Assembly: GCA_964595625.1 (NCBI GenBank) | Contig: CAZQQU010000002.1 | Span: forward strand, 124,001 to 188,000 | Source of the DNA: CAZQQU01 sp964595625 | GTDB lineage: Bacteria; Bacteroidota; Bacteroidia; Flavobacteriales; Flavobacteriaceae | Length of the DNA stretch: 64,000 nt | Direction: 5' to 3' | In this document: positions 25,530 through 34,070 of the stretch, one piece after another | Layout of the letters: the number at the start of each line of letters is the position of its first letter | How positions within the stretch are numbered: the stretch's first letter is position 1 | Position numbers and translations under genes: made by a program | Notes under the pieces: model-generated | Database searches by the model: none | Told to the model about the DNA's origin: nothing | Seen by the model: only the letters and a program-made list of their open reading frames with translations

Positions 25530-26249
25530 CTATTTTTTGATAACGCGTTTTATATGGGTGCTATTGTCAATTCCTTTTGTTTTAATAAAATACAGTCCGC
25601 CGGGTAAATGACTCACATCAATTTCTACGTTTTGTGAATTGACATCTATTTCTTTAACCATTTTCCCTCTAATATCATAAACCGACACCCTGCTTATGAT
25701 ATCCGTGCTATGGATATGCAAAACATCTTTTACAGGGTTGGGGTGTAGGGTAAGTTGTGGTTGTGAAAACTCGGGCTGGGAGAGGGGGACGCTTCCGTAA
25801 TGAGCTTCGTCGCCAACAGAATTTTTTACTACAAGCGATTTATTACCACTACCTTCGGTAGTAATAATGTAAGTAAAAGGGGTTTCATAATGATTATTGT
25901 TTTCATCAAAAAAAATTCCAAAATAAATTCCTTCAAAAACAGCATTTTCTTGAATTTCGCAAATAATTAATGTAATCTCAGAATAATCAATGATAAACTC
26001 ATTTTCTTCATTAAAACTAATTCCGAGCCCTAAAACATTGCAGACACTGGTTTCCATTTCAAAATAAGAAGAAAAATCATAATATATAGCAGATATGGAG
26101 AGTACTTCTTCATTAGATGGAGGAATGTATTCTACTGATTCAACAATCACTTTATGAAGATACCAATCGTGTACAAAAAGTTGTGGGTCTTGTGAATGGT
26201 TTTTTACAGAAAGTAGTAAAAGTACTACTATAAGGATATTCCTTTTCAT
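25530..26249 (-). CDS. T9SS-secreted protein, inverted relative of the 1.2-3.3 kb array
   Basis: 239 residues. Signal peptide (MKRNILIVVLLLLSVKNHSQ), a core opening DPQLFVHDWYLHKVIV and YFGIFF, and a T9SS type A tail (LHPNPVKDVLHIHS, GGLYFIK, RVIKK). The tail is closest to that of array member 3 (SQPEFS, NPVKDVLHI). Its upstream partner is a close copy of the small gene before the array. It should be exported by T9SS; function unknown. Confidence 0.85.
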   Translation of the reverse strand: MKRNILIVVLLLLSVKNHSQDPQLFVHDWYLHKVIVESVEYIPPSNEEVLSISAIYYDFSSYFEMETSVCNVLGLGISFNEENEFIIDYSEITLIICEIQENAVFEGIYFGIFFDENNNHYETPFTYIITTEGSGNKSLVVKNSVGDEAHYGSVPLSQPEFSQPQLTLHPNPVKDVLHIHSTDIISRVSVYDIRGKMVKEIDVNSQNVEIDVSHLPGGLYFIKTKGIDNSTHIKRVIKK

Positions 26250-26260
26250 GGTTATAATTC

Positions 26261-26509
26261 TTAATGATTGATGGATAGGTTTTTAGAGCTTTGTATCTGA
26301 CCGTTTACAACCAAAACGACGGAGTACAGTCCGGCAGGGTAAGAAGAAACGTCTATGCTAACAGAAGTTTCTTCAATATCTAATATATAATTGTCTGAGT
26401 TGCTTGTGGTTTGGTTTACCAGCATAATGTAAGCTGAAGTAGCTCCGGGAAAAGTATTACAAAACAATAAAACTGTAAATACATAATACAATTTCTTATT
26501 TATCCACAC
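26261..26509 (-). CDS. Small exported protein with sorting-domain-like C-terminus, second copy
   Basis: 82 residues from GTG; the first 50 residues are identical to the product of 956-1201, then a few substitutions (SIDVSSYPAGLYSVVLVVNGQIQSS). As in the first copy, an out-of-frame 11-codon ATG frame (26496-26531) overlaps the start. The T9SS-secreted gene follows after 11 bases. Either a real small secreted protein or a duplicated remnant. Confidence 0.5.
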   Translation of the reverse strand: MWINKKLYYVFTVLLFCNTFPGATSAYIMLVNQTTSNSDNYILDIEETSVSIDVSSYPAGLYSVVLVVNGQIQSSKNLSINH

Positions 26510-26620
26510 ATAGATGGTGTTTGGTGTTCATGGCAAGAAGTTTTGTGGTTGGATGGACTAAGTTAGTTAAAACCACCGGTTTAGCCAAAAATTAAAGTAA
26601 AAAACAGGGAAAGTCCTGTA
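26263..26620 (-). repeat. Inverted duplicate, copy 2 (partner at 844-1198)
   Basis: Matches 844-1198 in reverse complement with scattered substitutions, including the leader region GGCTAAACCG and the palindrome near 26605-26620 (ACAGG and CCTGT arms). The similarity stops before the region preceding radA. Confidence 0.8.
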
Positions 26621-26698
26621 TGAAATTAAATTGTGGTGATAAATTTTCAGTTTGTTAACAAAATATCTAATTGCTGTATCAAGAAGTTTAAAAGTAGC

Positions 26699-28060
26699 TC
26701 ACCCAAACAAATAACTTACCACTTCTTCCACTTTGGCTGCTTTTTGAATATGGATTTTGGTGTTTAACTTGGGAAGTTTACAGTATTTGGAAATAACAAT
26801 GGTACTAAAACCTAATTTTTCGGCTTCACCGATACGCTGTTCGATACGTGCCACGGGGCGTATTTCACCGGCCAGGCCTACTTCGGCGGCAAAACAAATA
26901 TCTTTGTCTAAAGCAATGTCTTCGTTGCTTGACAAAATAGCTGCGACAACGGCTAAATCAATCGCCGGGTCGTCCACGGTAATACCTCCGGTAATATTGA
27001 GAAAAACATCTTTGGCACCCAATCTAAATCCGGCGCGCTTTTCAAGCACGGCCAGTAGCATGTTTAAACGCTTGGCATTGTAGCCTGTGGCGGTGCGTTG
27101 TGGTGTGCCATAGACTGCCGTGCTTACCAAAGCTTGTACTTCTATCAGCAACGGGCGGATACCTTCCAGCGTAGCTGCAACGGCATTACCGCTCAGGGTT
27201 TCTTCGTTTTTTGAAAGCAAAATATCTCCGGGGTTGGTAACCTCCACCAATCCGTGGGTTTGCATTTCATAAATGCCTATTTCGTGGGTCGAACCAAAGC
27301 GGTTTTTATGTGCCCGCAGTATGCGATACACGTGGTTGCGGTCGCCTTCAAACTGCAAGACGCAGTCCACCATGTGTTCCAAAATTTTGGGTCCGGCTAT
27401 GCTGCCGTCTTTGGTGATGTGGCCAATGAGGAGTACCGGCGTAGCAGTTTCTTTGGCAAACTTGATAAATTCGGCGGTACATTCTTTGATTTGAGAAATG
27501 GTTCCGGCACTGCTTTCCACATAATCGCTGTGCAAGGTTTGTATCGAATCAATAATCACCAGCCCGGGTTGTAATTCTTGTACTTGGCTGAAAATATTTT
27601 GCGTATTGGTTTCGGTGAGGATGTAGCAATTGTCGGAAGTATTTGTAATACGTTCGGCACGCATTTTTATCTGTTGTGCACTTTCTTCTCCGGAAACATA
27701 CAGCACTTTTAAAGGAATTTGCACAGCAATTTGCAACAGCAAAGTAGATTTTCCGATACCGGGTTCGCCACCCAAAAGTATCACCGAGCCGGGAACGATA
27801 CCGCCGCCCAACACACGATTAAATTCGTGGTTGTGAGAGTCGGTGCGGATGTCGGCAGTGGTGTCTATTTGGTCTATTTTACGGGGTTTTTCTACCCGCT
27901 TAACTGCCGATGTTTCGGTTTGCCAACCGCTTTTTTCGGGTTTGGATACGACTTCCTCTACCAAGGTATTCCACGCTCTACATGAGGTGCATTGTCCTTG
28001 CCATTTGGCAAATTGCGTTCCGCAATTTTGACAGAAATATGCTGTTTTAACAGAGGCCAC
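26699..28060 (-). CDS. radA: DNA repair protein RadA
   Basis: 453 residues. An N-terminal C4 zinc finger (CQNCGTQFAKWQGQCTSC), a RecA-like ATPase with Walker A GEPGIGKST, the RadA-specific KNRFG motif, and a C-terminal Lon-like domain (about 280-450). RadA helps process recombination intermediates by branch migration. It starts directly after the stop of the esterase-like gene, so it closes the panC-panD-flippase-esterase-radA operon. Confidence 0.96.
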   Translation of the reverse strand: MASVKTAYFCQNCGTQFAKWQGQCTSCRAWNTLVEEVVSKPEKSGWQTETSAVKRVEKPRKIDQIDTTADIRTDSHNHEFNRVLGGGIVPGSVILLGGEPGIGKSTLLLQIAVQIPLKVLYVSGEESAQQIKMRAERITNTSDNCYILTETNTQNIFSQVQELQPGLVIIDSIQTLHSDYVESSAGTISQIKECTAEFIKFAKETATPVLLIGHITKDGSIAGPKILEHMVDCVLQFEGDRNHVYRILRAHKNRFGSTHEIGIYEMQTHGLVEVTNPGDILLSKNEETLSGNAVAATLEGIRPLLIEVQALVSTAVYGTPQRTATGYNAKRLNMLLAVLEKRAGFRLGAKDVFLNITGGITVDDPAIDLAVVAAILSSNEDIALDKDICFAAEVGLAGEIRPVARIEQRIGEAEKLGFSTIVISKYCKLPKLNTKIHIQKAAKVEEVVSYLFG

Positions 28061-29197
28061 TTAATCTCGTAATCGGTCGGCTGAATCTAATAATAAATCG
28101 ATAGTAATAAATCCTACTTCTTCCAAATCATGGGCTGCTTGGTAAGTGCGCATTGCCCGGCGTTTGTCACCACTGAGTTCGTAATACTTGCCTAGGTAAT
28201 AATAGCCCAACACAGTATCGGGATATTCACGTTGGGCTAATTTGGCTACTTTTTCAAGTGATTCTAGGTCGTTTTTTCTTTCAGAAGCGGAGGCGATAGC
28301 AATAATATCATTTTCACGAATGATTGTTTTAAAGCCAAAAAGCCCTTCTATGGTTTTGTATTTGTTGTCTAAATAATCAAAAATGGGTGTGTCTAATTTA
28401 AGTAGTACTTCGTCAAATTCCTTACGGGTAATCGGTCTAAAAACCGAGAAAATTTGTTCCAAAGCGGAAGGAATAGCTTTTCCTACAACCGAATAATGAG
28501 AAGCGCCTTCAAAATCGTCAAAATAATAGGTGATATTGTCTTTGTTGACTGACGATAATTGGGTGTTTAGGTTTTGAGTAACCTCACGAATTGATTTGAT
28601 ATCATCCGAACCGGTAGCGGCGTAGTAAAATATGCGTTGAGGTAAGGCTTCGAGTCGGGGTCCGATGAGGTTTTCCAATCCTGGCGCAAAATCGGGACTC
28701 AGTACAATGTAACCGTTAAAAAGCGGTGGATCCTTAAAAAGGTAATAATTGATAAAATTGGCGGTCAGTTCATGACCGACGGCCATTACAAAAGGGGCGG
28801 TTCTAAATTTTTTATCCAACCAAGGCATTAATTCCAAACCGATAAATTCAAAGAAATTTGCGCCACTTTCAACCGGGAAATTATTGGTCAAATCGTAAGC
28901 ACAATCGGAGTCGCGGCTATTGCCTTGCATGATGCCCACAACAATAGCTTCCGGCATTTCTTCCCAATAGGAATAGTAATCCACATTACCGGCTACAGGT
29001 TCAAAAAGATAATCCCCGTCCAAGACCAAAATCACTGGAAAGGTTTGTTTGTCAGACTGGTGATAACTGCGAGGCAATTGGATTTTTAGCTTTCGTTTTT
29101 CACCTAATTTGGGAGAGCTTATTTCTTCATAGAGCGTCTGTGCCGGAAGAGTGGTTGTAAATAAAAATAAAAATACGCCAAGTAAAGATTTTACCAT
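28061..29197 (-). CDS. Secreted alpha/beta-hydrolase (esterase-like) lacking the nucleophile Ser
   Basis: 378 residues. A signal peptide (LLGVFLFLFTTTLPAQ) precedes an esterase D/Fes-like domain (PF00756 type): PVILVLDGDYLF and VVGIMQGNSRDSD are typical. The nucleophile elbow, usually GHSxGG, reads GHELTA, so Ser is replaced by Glu143; I checked the codon. The C-terminus (about 300-370) has a short TPR-like helical stretch (LGYYYLGKYYELSGDKRRA). It is probably periplasmic or surface located and may be a non-catalytic or differently acting member. Its stop abuts radA. Confidence 0.75.
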   Translation of the reverse strand: MVKSLLGVFLFLFTTTLPAQTLYEEISSPKLGEKRKLKIQLPRSYHQSDKQTFPVILVLDGDYLFEPVAGNVDYYSYWEEMPEAIVVGIMQGNSRDSDCAYDLTNNFPVESGANFFEFIGLELMPWLDKKFRTAPFVMAVGHELTANFINYYLFKDPPLFNGYIVLSPDFAPGLENLIGPRLEALPQRIFYYAATGSDDIKSIREVTQNLNTQLSSVNKDNITYYFDDFEGASHYSVVGKAIPSALEQIFSVFRPITRKEFDEVLLKLDTPIFDYLDNKYKTIEGLFGFKTIIRENDIIAIASASERKNDLESLEKVAKLAQREYPDTVLGYYYLGKYYELSGDKRRAMRTYQAAHDLEEVGFITIDLLLDSADRLRD

Positions 29198-29235
29198 GAT
29201 TGCTAGTTGTTGGTTAGAAATGGGAAAGGTATAAA

Positions 29236-30201
29236 TTATTTTGTTTTGTTAAAAACTGGAAGTAATAAAAATGAGAGACCTCCCAAAACAATTACCGATA
29301 AGGTTTGTGTGGTCCATACCAACCAGCCAAAGGCCGTGCCGGTCGTTTCAGGAATGTTAAAAAGTACGAGAATACTGGCAATTACAAAGGGATACGAGCC
29401 AAATCCGCTATTGGTCAAGGTGATGGTAATTCCGCCAGCAACAAACGAGCAAAGAATACCGGCTGCCGATATTTGAGAAGTTTGCTCCAGGGCAAAAATC
29501 ATTACGTAGTACATGGCGATATACATCACCCAAATAAAGAGCGTATGGGCCATAAAAGCCCATTTTTTTTTCATATAAAAAATACTAAAAACGCCTTCTT
29601 TTAAACCTCGTAAAAAATGCCTGATTTTTTGGCTCAATATAGAATTGGCAATAAAAATAAAGTACAAGGCAAGTAACCCTAGGAAGCCACCCCCTAGGAG
29701 CCAAGGATAGATGGCTCCAAGCTGGATTTCTGAAGTAAAATATTCGGACAATAAAGGGAACTGGAAGTACAAAGTAACTAGAATTAAAACCAACAAGACT
29801 AAGGCGTCGATAAGTCTTTCGGTAATAACGGTTCCCATGACTTTGTCAAAAGGGATTTCTTCGTATTTACTCAAAACAACGGCACGGGATATTTCGCCAC
29901 TTCGCGGAATAAATAAATTCATCAAGTAGGTAATATAAACAGCCATCACACTGTTGTAAAACCGAGGTCGGTAATGCATTGCTTGGATGAGCAAATTCCA
30001 TCTACGCGCTCGTGACAGGTTACTCGCTAAACCCAATAGCAAAGAGATTAAAACAAACCGATAATCGGCTTGTTTGAAGTAGGTTTTTATTTCCTGAATC
30101 TGTTCGGGAGTAAATTTGTTGTAAGAAAACCAAATCAAAAAAACACCTAAAAAAAGAGGTAAAATGATTTGTAAAATTTTAAATAATCTCTTTTTAGACA
30201 C
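29236..30201 (-). CDS. Flippase-like / LPG synthase transmembrane-region protein
   Basis: 321 residues, about eight membrane helices. Family marks (PF03706): ANLSRARRWNLLIQ-like SNLSRARRW near residue 55, then FIPRSGEISRAVVLSKYE, and TLTNSGFGSYPF near residue 255. No catalytic synthase domain is attached. Such proteins are membrane-lipid flippase-like, with unknown cargo here. It lies between panD and the esterase in one operon. Confidence 0.87.
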   Translation of the reverse strand: MSKKRLFKILQIILPLFLGVFLIWFSYNKFTPEQIQEIKTYFKQADYRFVLISLLLGLASNLSRARRWNLLIQAMHYRPRFYNSVMAVYITYLMNLFIPRSGEISRAVVLSKYEEIPFDKVMGTVITERLIDALVLLVLILVTLYFQFPLLSEYFTSEIQLGAIYPWLLGGGFLGLLALYFIFIANSILSQKIRHFLRGLKEGVFSIFYMKKKWAFMAHTLFIWVMYIAMYYVMIFALEQTSQISAAGILCSFVAGGITITLTNSGFGSYPFVIASILVLFNIPETTGTAFGWLVWTTQTLSVIVLGGLSFLLLPVFNKTK

Positions 30202-30234
30202 TTTTTTAAGTTGAAATTGGAGTTGAAAAACATT

Positions 30235-30585
30235 TTATTTCAACAGGTTGGTGTTTTCATCCGGGAAAATAAGTGCCGGTTTAAAAGACCGAGCAGCCTC
30301 AATATCCATCATAGCATAGGTAATCAAAATCAATATATCTCCCACAGCTACTTTTCGTGCGGCGGCACCGTTAAGGGTAAGTTCTCCACTGCCTCGAGGG
30401 CCGGGGATGGCGTAGGTTTCAATACGCTCTCCATTGTTGTTGTTGACTATTTGTACCTTTTCGCCGGGTACAATGTTAGCCGCATCCATCAAGTCTTCAT
30501 CGATGGTGATACTGCCGATATAATTCAAATCGGCTCCAGTAACTTTTACTCTGTGAATTTTTGATTTTACAACGTGTACAAACAT
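30235..30585 (-). CDS. panD: Aspartate 1-decarboxylase
   Basis: 116 residues. It makes beta-alanine for pantothenate. The self-cleavage site is in YIGSITID near residues 22-29, where Ser becomes the pyruvoyl group. GAAARK and GDILILITY are canonical. It follows panC after 94 bases and is presumably co-transcribed. Confidence 0.96.
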   Translation of the reverse strand: MFVHVVKSKIHRVKVTGADLNYIGSITIDEDLMDAANIVPGEKVQIVNNNNGERIETYAIPGPRGSGELTLNGAAARKVAVGDILILITYAMMDIEAARSFKPALIFPDENTNLLK

Positions 30586-30679
30586 GGGGCAAAGATAAAT
30601 AATATTAGCGACTTGTAGGGGGTGATTTTCAGGTCTATTTCTCTAACTAAAGGAGTTTTATAGTCCAACTTTTTTAAAT

Positions 30680-31528
30680 TTAATATAGAGCGATATTATC
30701 AATCAGTCTTACTTCACCAGCAAAAACTGCTATAAAGGCTCTGTATTTTTTATTTTTAATTTTTCGTTGCACGGGTTTTAAAGTCACTTCATCGGCGATT
30801 GTAAAATATTCTAGTTTCAATTCCGGATTCGATTTAAATGCCTCGGTCACAGCGTGCGTAATGTTTTTAACACTTTTTGTGCCAAAGTCCTGTCGGGCTT
30901 GTTTTAAAACTTGGTAAATTAGTGGAGATTCGCCGAGTTGGGATGGGTTTAAACGTTTGTTACGCGAACTTAAAGCCAGTCCTGATGCAGCTCGGGATAT
31001 AGGGCAGCCTATGATATTTACGGGTAATTTTTCAATTTCAACCAGTTTCCTAATGATTTGTAATTGTTGAAAATCCTTTTCACCAAAATAAGCATTATCC
31101 GGTTGTATCAATTCAAAAAAACGTTTGACAACAGTACCAACCCCGTCAAAATGTCCGGGTCGGAATTGACCTTCCATTTGAAGTTCGATTCCTCCAAAAT
31201 CAAAAGGCTGAGAGGCTACTTCTTGAGGATATATATCGTTAACTTCGGGTATATAAATAGCAATTTTTTTTCCAAAATCTGCCAAAAGGGCTAAATCTTC
31301 CTCAATATGCCGGGGATAAGTTTTAAAATCAGCAGCGTTATTAAACTGTGTGGGGTTGACAAAAATACTGACTACGGTCAGTTGATTTTCAGCCACCGAG
31401 CGTTCTACTAAAGACAGATGCCCTGAATGTAAAGCTCCCATAGTAGGAACAAAACCGATGTTTTGATGGCGAGATTTCACCTCGTGGAGCAGGCTTTGCA
31501 ATGCTGAAATCGTCGGATAATAGGTCAT
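30680..31528 (-). CDS. panC: Pantothenate synthetase
   Basis: 282 residues. It condenses pantoate and beta-alanine with ATP. VPTMGALHSGHLSLV is the nucleotidyl-binding HIGH-like motif; FVNPTQFN, YFGEKDFQQL and LALSSRNKRL are canonical. First gene of the panC-panD operon, with a -7 box at 31550-31557 and divergent from the GT5-like gene. Confidence 0.96.
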   Translation of the reverse strand: MTYYPTISALQSLLHEVKSRHQNIGFVPTMGALHSGHLSLVERSVAENQLTVVSIFVNPTQFNNAADFKTYPRHIEEDLALLADFGKKIAIYIPEVNDIYPQEVASQPFDFGGIELQMEGQFRPGHFDGVGTVVKRFFELIQPDNAYFGEKDFQQLQIIRKLVEIEKLPVNIIGCPISRAASGLALSSRNKRLNPSQLGESPLIYQVLKQARQDFGTKSVKNITHAVTEAFKSNPELKLEYFTIADEVTLKPVQRKIKNKKYRAFIAVFAGEVRLIDNIALY

Positions 31529-31549
31529 CGACTAAAAGATTTTGGGGTG

Positions 31550-31557
31550 CAAACTTA
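31550..31557 (-). promoter_or_regulatory. Bacteroidota -7 box for panC operon
   Basis: The minus strand reads TAAGTTTG, an exact TAnnTTTG, 22 bases before the panC ATG. Confidence 0.5.
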
Positions 31558-31588
31558 ATATAATCCTGATAATCTGCATAAATTTTCG

Positions 31589-31596
31589 TATTTTTG
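31589..31596 (+). promoter_or_regulatory. Bacteroidota -7 box for the GT5-like gene
   Basis: TATTTTTG, an exact TAnnTTTG, 40 bases before the ATG at 31636. Together with 31550-31557 it marks a divergent promoter pair. Confidence 0.45.
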
Positions 31597-31635
31597 CGTG
31601 TTTTTTACAATCTTATCTGAATAAATAAAGTATCC

Positions 31636-32445
31636 ATGAAAGACAAAAGGGTGTTGTATGTTTCTTCTGAAGTAATGCCGTATCTGCCTGAAACCGAAAT
31701 ATCTTCTATGTCATTTGAAGCTCCTAGAGCTGTCAATAACCGGGAGGGGCAAATACGTATCTTTATGCCAAGATACGGCAATATTAACGAACGCAGGCAT
31801 CAGCTACACGAGGTGATTCGACTCTCGGGAATGAATTTGGTAATTAATGATGTTGATATGCCACTGATTATCAAAGTGGCTTCCATCCCCAAGGAACGAA
31901 TGCAAGTCTATTTTATCGAGAACGATGAGTATTTTAAACGCAAAACGACCTACAGCGATGAAGATGGTAAGCTGTATGCTGACAATGACGAACGTACGAT
32001 TTTCTTTGCCAAAGGTGTGGTAGAGACGGTAAAAAAATTGAATTGGTCTCCCGATATTATACACGTACACGGCTGGTTGTCTTCTTTGTTGCCGTTGTAT
32101 ATAAAAAAATACTACGCTAAAGAACCACTCTTTGAAAATAGCAAAATTGTTACTTCAGTTTATGCTACCGGTTATGAAGGGGAATTGGACCCTACTATGA
32201 TTAAAAAAATTGCATTTGACGGTATTTCACCCAATGATATCAGTGAGTTGAAGCAACCTACCTATGTCAATTTAATGAAAACAGCGGTAAATCATTCAGA
32301 TGCAGTAATCATTGGCTCCGAAAATATAGCTGCCGAGTTGGATGAATTTCTTAAAAAAATTAATAAACCCGTGTTAAAATTTCATAATAAAGACGATTTT
32401 TCGGAGGCATATATGGATTTTTACGCAACCAAAGTCTTAGGTTAA
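31636..32445 (+). CDS. Glycogen synthase N-terminal domain-like protein (GT5 half only)
   Basis: 269 residues. VLYVSSEVMPYLPET and IHVHGWLSSLLPLYIK match the N-terminal (GT5) Rossmann domain of glycogen/starch synthases. Full-length enzymes are about 480 residues; the C-terminal GT1 domain with the nucleotide-sugar site is absent, and the KTGGL motif expected near residue 15 is replaced by sequence without it. ADP-glucose transfer is therefore unlikely. Homologues of this size beside panC and a DUF4270 gene are typical of flavobacteria. Role unknown. Confidence 0.8.
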   Translation: MKDKRVLYVSSEVMPYLPETEISSMSFEAPRAVNNREGQIRIFMPRYGNINERRHQLHEVIRLSGMNLVINDVDMPLIIKVASIPKERMQVYFIENDEYFKRKTTYSDEDGKLYADNDERTIFFAKGVVETVKKLNWSPDIIHVHGWLSSLLPLYIKKYYAKEPLFENSKIVTSVYATGYEGELDPTMIKKIAFDGISPNDISELKQPTYVNLMKTAVNHSDAVIIGSENIAAELDEFLKKINKPVLKFHNKDDFSEAYMDFYATKVLG

Positions 32446-32520
32446 AATCTACTAGAACATATCCTACTCCTAGAGGGGTATTTTGAAGTAAGGAGAGATA
32501 ATTTAATTAAATGTAACAAA

Positions 32521-34065
32521 GTGAAAAAAACGTCTTTTTTAAAGCGATTTGCCCTATTAATTTTTACATCCCTAGTTGTGCTGGCCTGTCATGAGGATTA
32601 TGCGCCTGTGGGTAATGAAGTAATTGGAGATCCTAATTTTGATTTTCAGCTGTATGATTTAGCGACTATCAAAGCGTATAGTCGTAAAGCGGCACCCGTA
32701 CAAACAAACAATATGAATGGCTACCAACTGGGCATCTACGACGACCCGGTCTATGGTTTGACAGAAGTCAACTTATTGGCTCAAGTGACCATGGCCGAAA
32801 CACAGCCCTTTTTTGGCGATGAGCCTCGGATAGAATCGGTGTTTATCGAAATTCCCTATTATTCTCAAAAAAACGAATCGGGTGAGTTTACCACCTATAC
32901 CTTAGATTCGGTTTTTGGAAACAGTCCTTTTTTAATTAGTATCTACGAGTCCAAATATTTTTTAAGAGACTTGGATCCGGATAGTGGTTTTGAAGATCCT
33001 CAAAAATACTATTCCAATCAAGCGCCTTTGTTTGAAAACTTTTTGGGTGCTCAATTGCTGGGCACCACCCCTTTTCAACCTATTCCTCAAGAAATTGAAA
33101 CCCATCCGTTAAATCCGGACGAAGAGCCACAAAAACTTAGTCCGCGTTTGAGGTTTGAATTGGATACTCTTTTCTTTAAAGAAAAATTATTAGATTTTGA
33201 AGGACAATCTCAATTGATCAACAACCAAAGTTTTAAAGAGCACTTTCGTGGAATTTATATTCAGGTAGAACCGTTGGACGGAGCTGGCTCACTATTCCTT
33301 TTTGATATCAACCAAGCCTTGATACGGGTGAATTATTCTTCGGCTGACACCGAAGGAAACCGCACGACTCAAGAGTTTACTCTCCTGATGAATGCCATTG
33401 CCCTCAACACTTTTGAAAATAACATGCCGCCTTATATTGAAGATAGGTTGGCTAACCCAAATACGGAAACCGGTGAACCAAATTTGTTTGTCAAAGGTGG
33501 CGCAGGTACTATGACTATTATCGAACTCTTTGGAGAAGACGCCGATAACAACGGAGTACCCGATGAATTGGAGTTGCTTCGACAAAATAATTGGATTATC
33601 AACGAGGCCAATATTGTAGTTCAAGTCAATCAAGATATGATACCGGGAGGTGATTCTGAACCGGAAAGATTATTCTTGTATGATGTTAAAAACAAAGTTT
33701 ATCTCCGAGATTACTTGCTAGACAGCGAATTTTCAGAAAGTGAAGTTCTCAACTATAAATCCAATCATTTGGGTAGATTAGAACGTGACGGAAGCGGTAA
33801 AGGCAAGAGGTATAAGTTTAAAATTACAGATTATGTAAATGATTTGATTTCCAAAGATTCTACTAATGTGGTGTTGGGCTTAGTAGCCTCTCAAAATGTG
33901 GGATTACTTACCTATCAAGAACTCCAAAACGAAGTGGCTCCTGGGTTTAAAGAAACTCTTACTAGTAGCGTGCTCTGCCCGGAAGGAACTGTACTCTATG
34001 GAAATACCGGTGACGAATCCACAGAAATTAAACTCAATATTTACTATACAGAACTTATTCAATAA
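32521..34065 (+). CDS. DUF4270 family lipoprotein
   Basis: 514 residues, starting at GTG. A lipoprotein signal ends in LVVLAC with the lipidated Cys near residue 21. The body is beta-rich, acidic and aromatic, as in the Bacteroidota DUF4270 family, with a D-x-D-x-N-x-x-P-D-x-x-E calcium-like stretch (EDADNNGVPDELE). Probably outer-membrane attached. Function unknown. It lies between the GT5-like gene and glmS (5 bases to glmS). Confidence 0.85.
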   Translation: MKKTSFLKRFALLIFTSLVVLACHEDYAPVGNEVIGDPNFDFQLYDLATIKAYSRKAAPVQTNNMNGYQLGIYDDPVYGLTEVNLLAQVTMAETQPFFGDEPRIESVFIEIPYYSQKNESGEFTTYTLDSVFGNSPFLISIYESKYFLRDLDPDSGFEDPQKYYSNQAPLFENFLGAQLLGTTPFQPIPQEIETHPLNPDEEPQKLSPRLRFELDTLFFKEKLLDFEGQSQLINNQSFKEHFRGIYIQVEPLDGAGSLFLFDINQALIRVNYSSADTEGNRTTQEFTLLMNAIALNTFENNMPPYIEDRLANPNTETGEPNLFVKGGAGTMTIIELFGEDADNNGVPDELELLRQNNWIINEANIVVQVNQDMIPGGDSEPERLFLYDVKNKVYLRDYLLDSEFSESEVLNYKSNHLGRLERDGSGKGKRYKFKITDYVNDLISKDSTNVVLGLVASQNVGLLTYQELQNEVAPGFKETLTSSVLCPEGTVLYGNTGDESTEIKLNIYYTELIQ

Positions 34066-34070
34066 ATACT

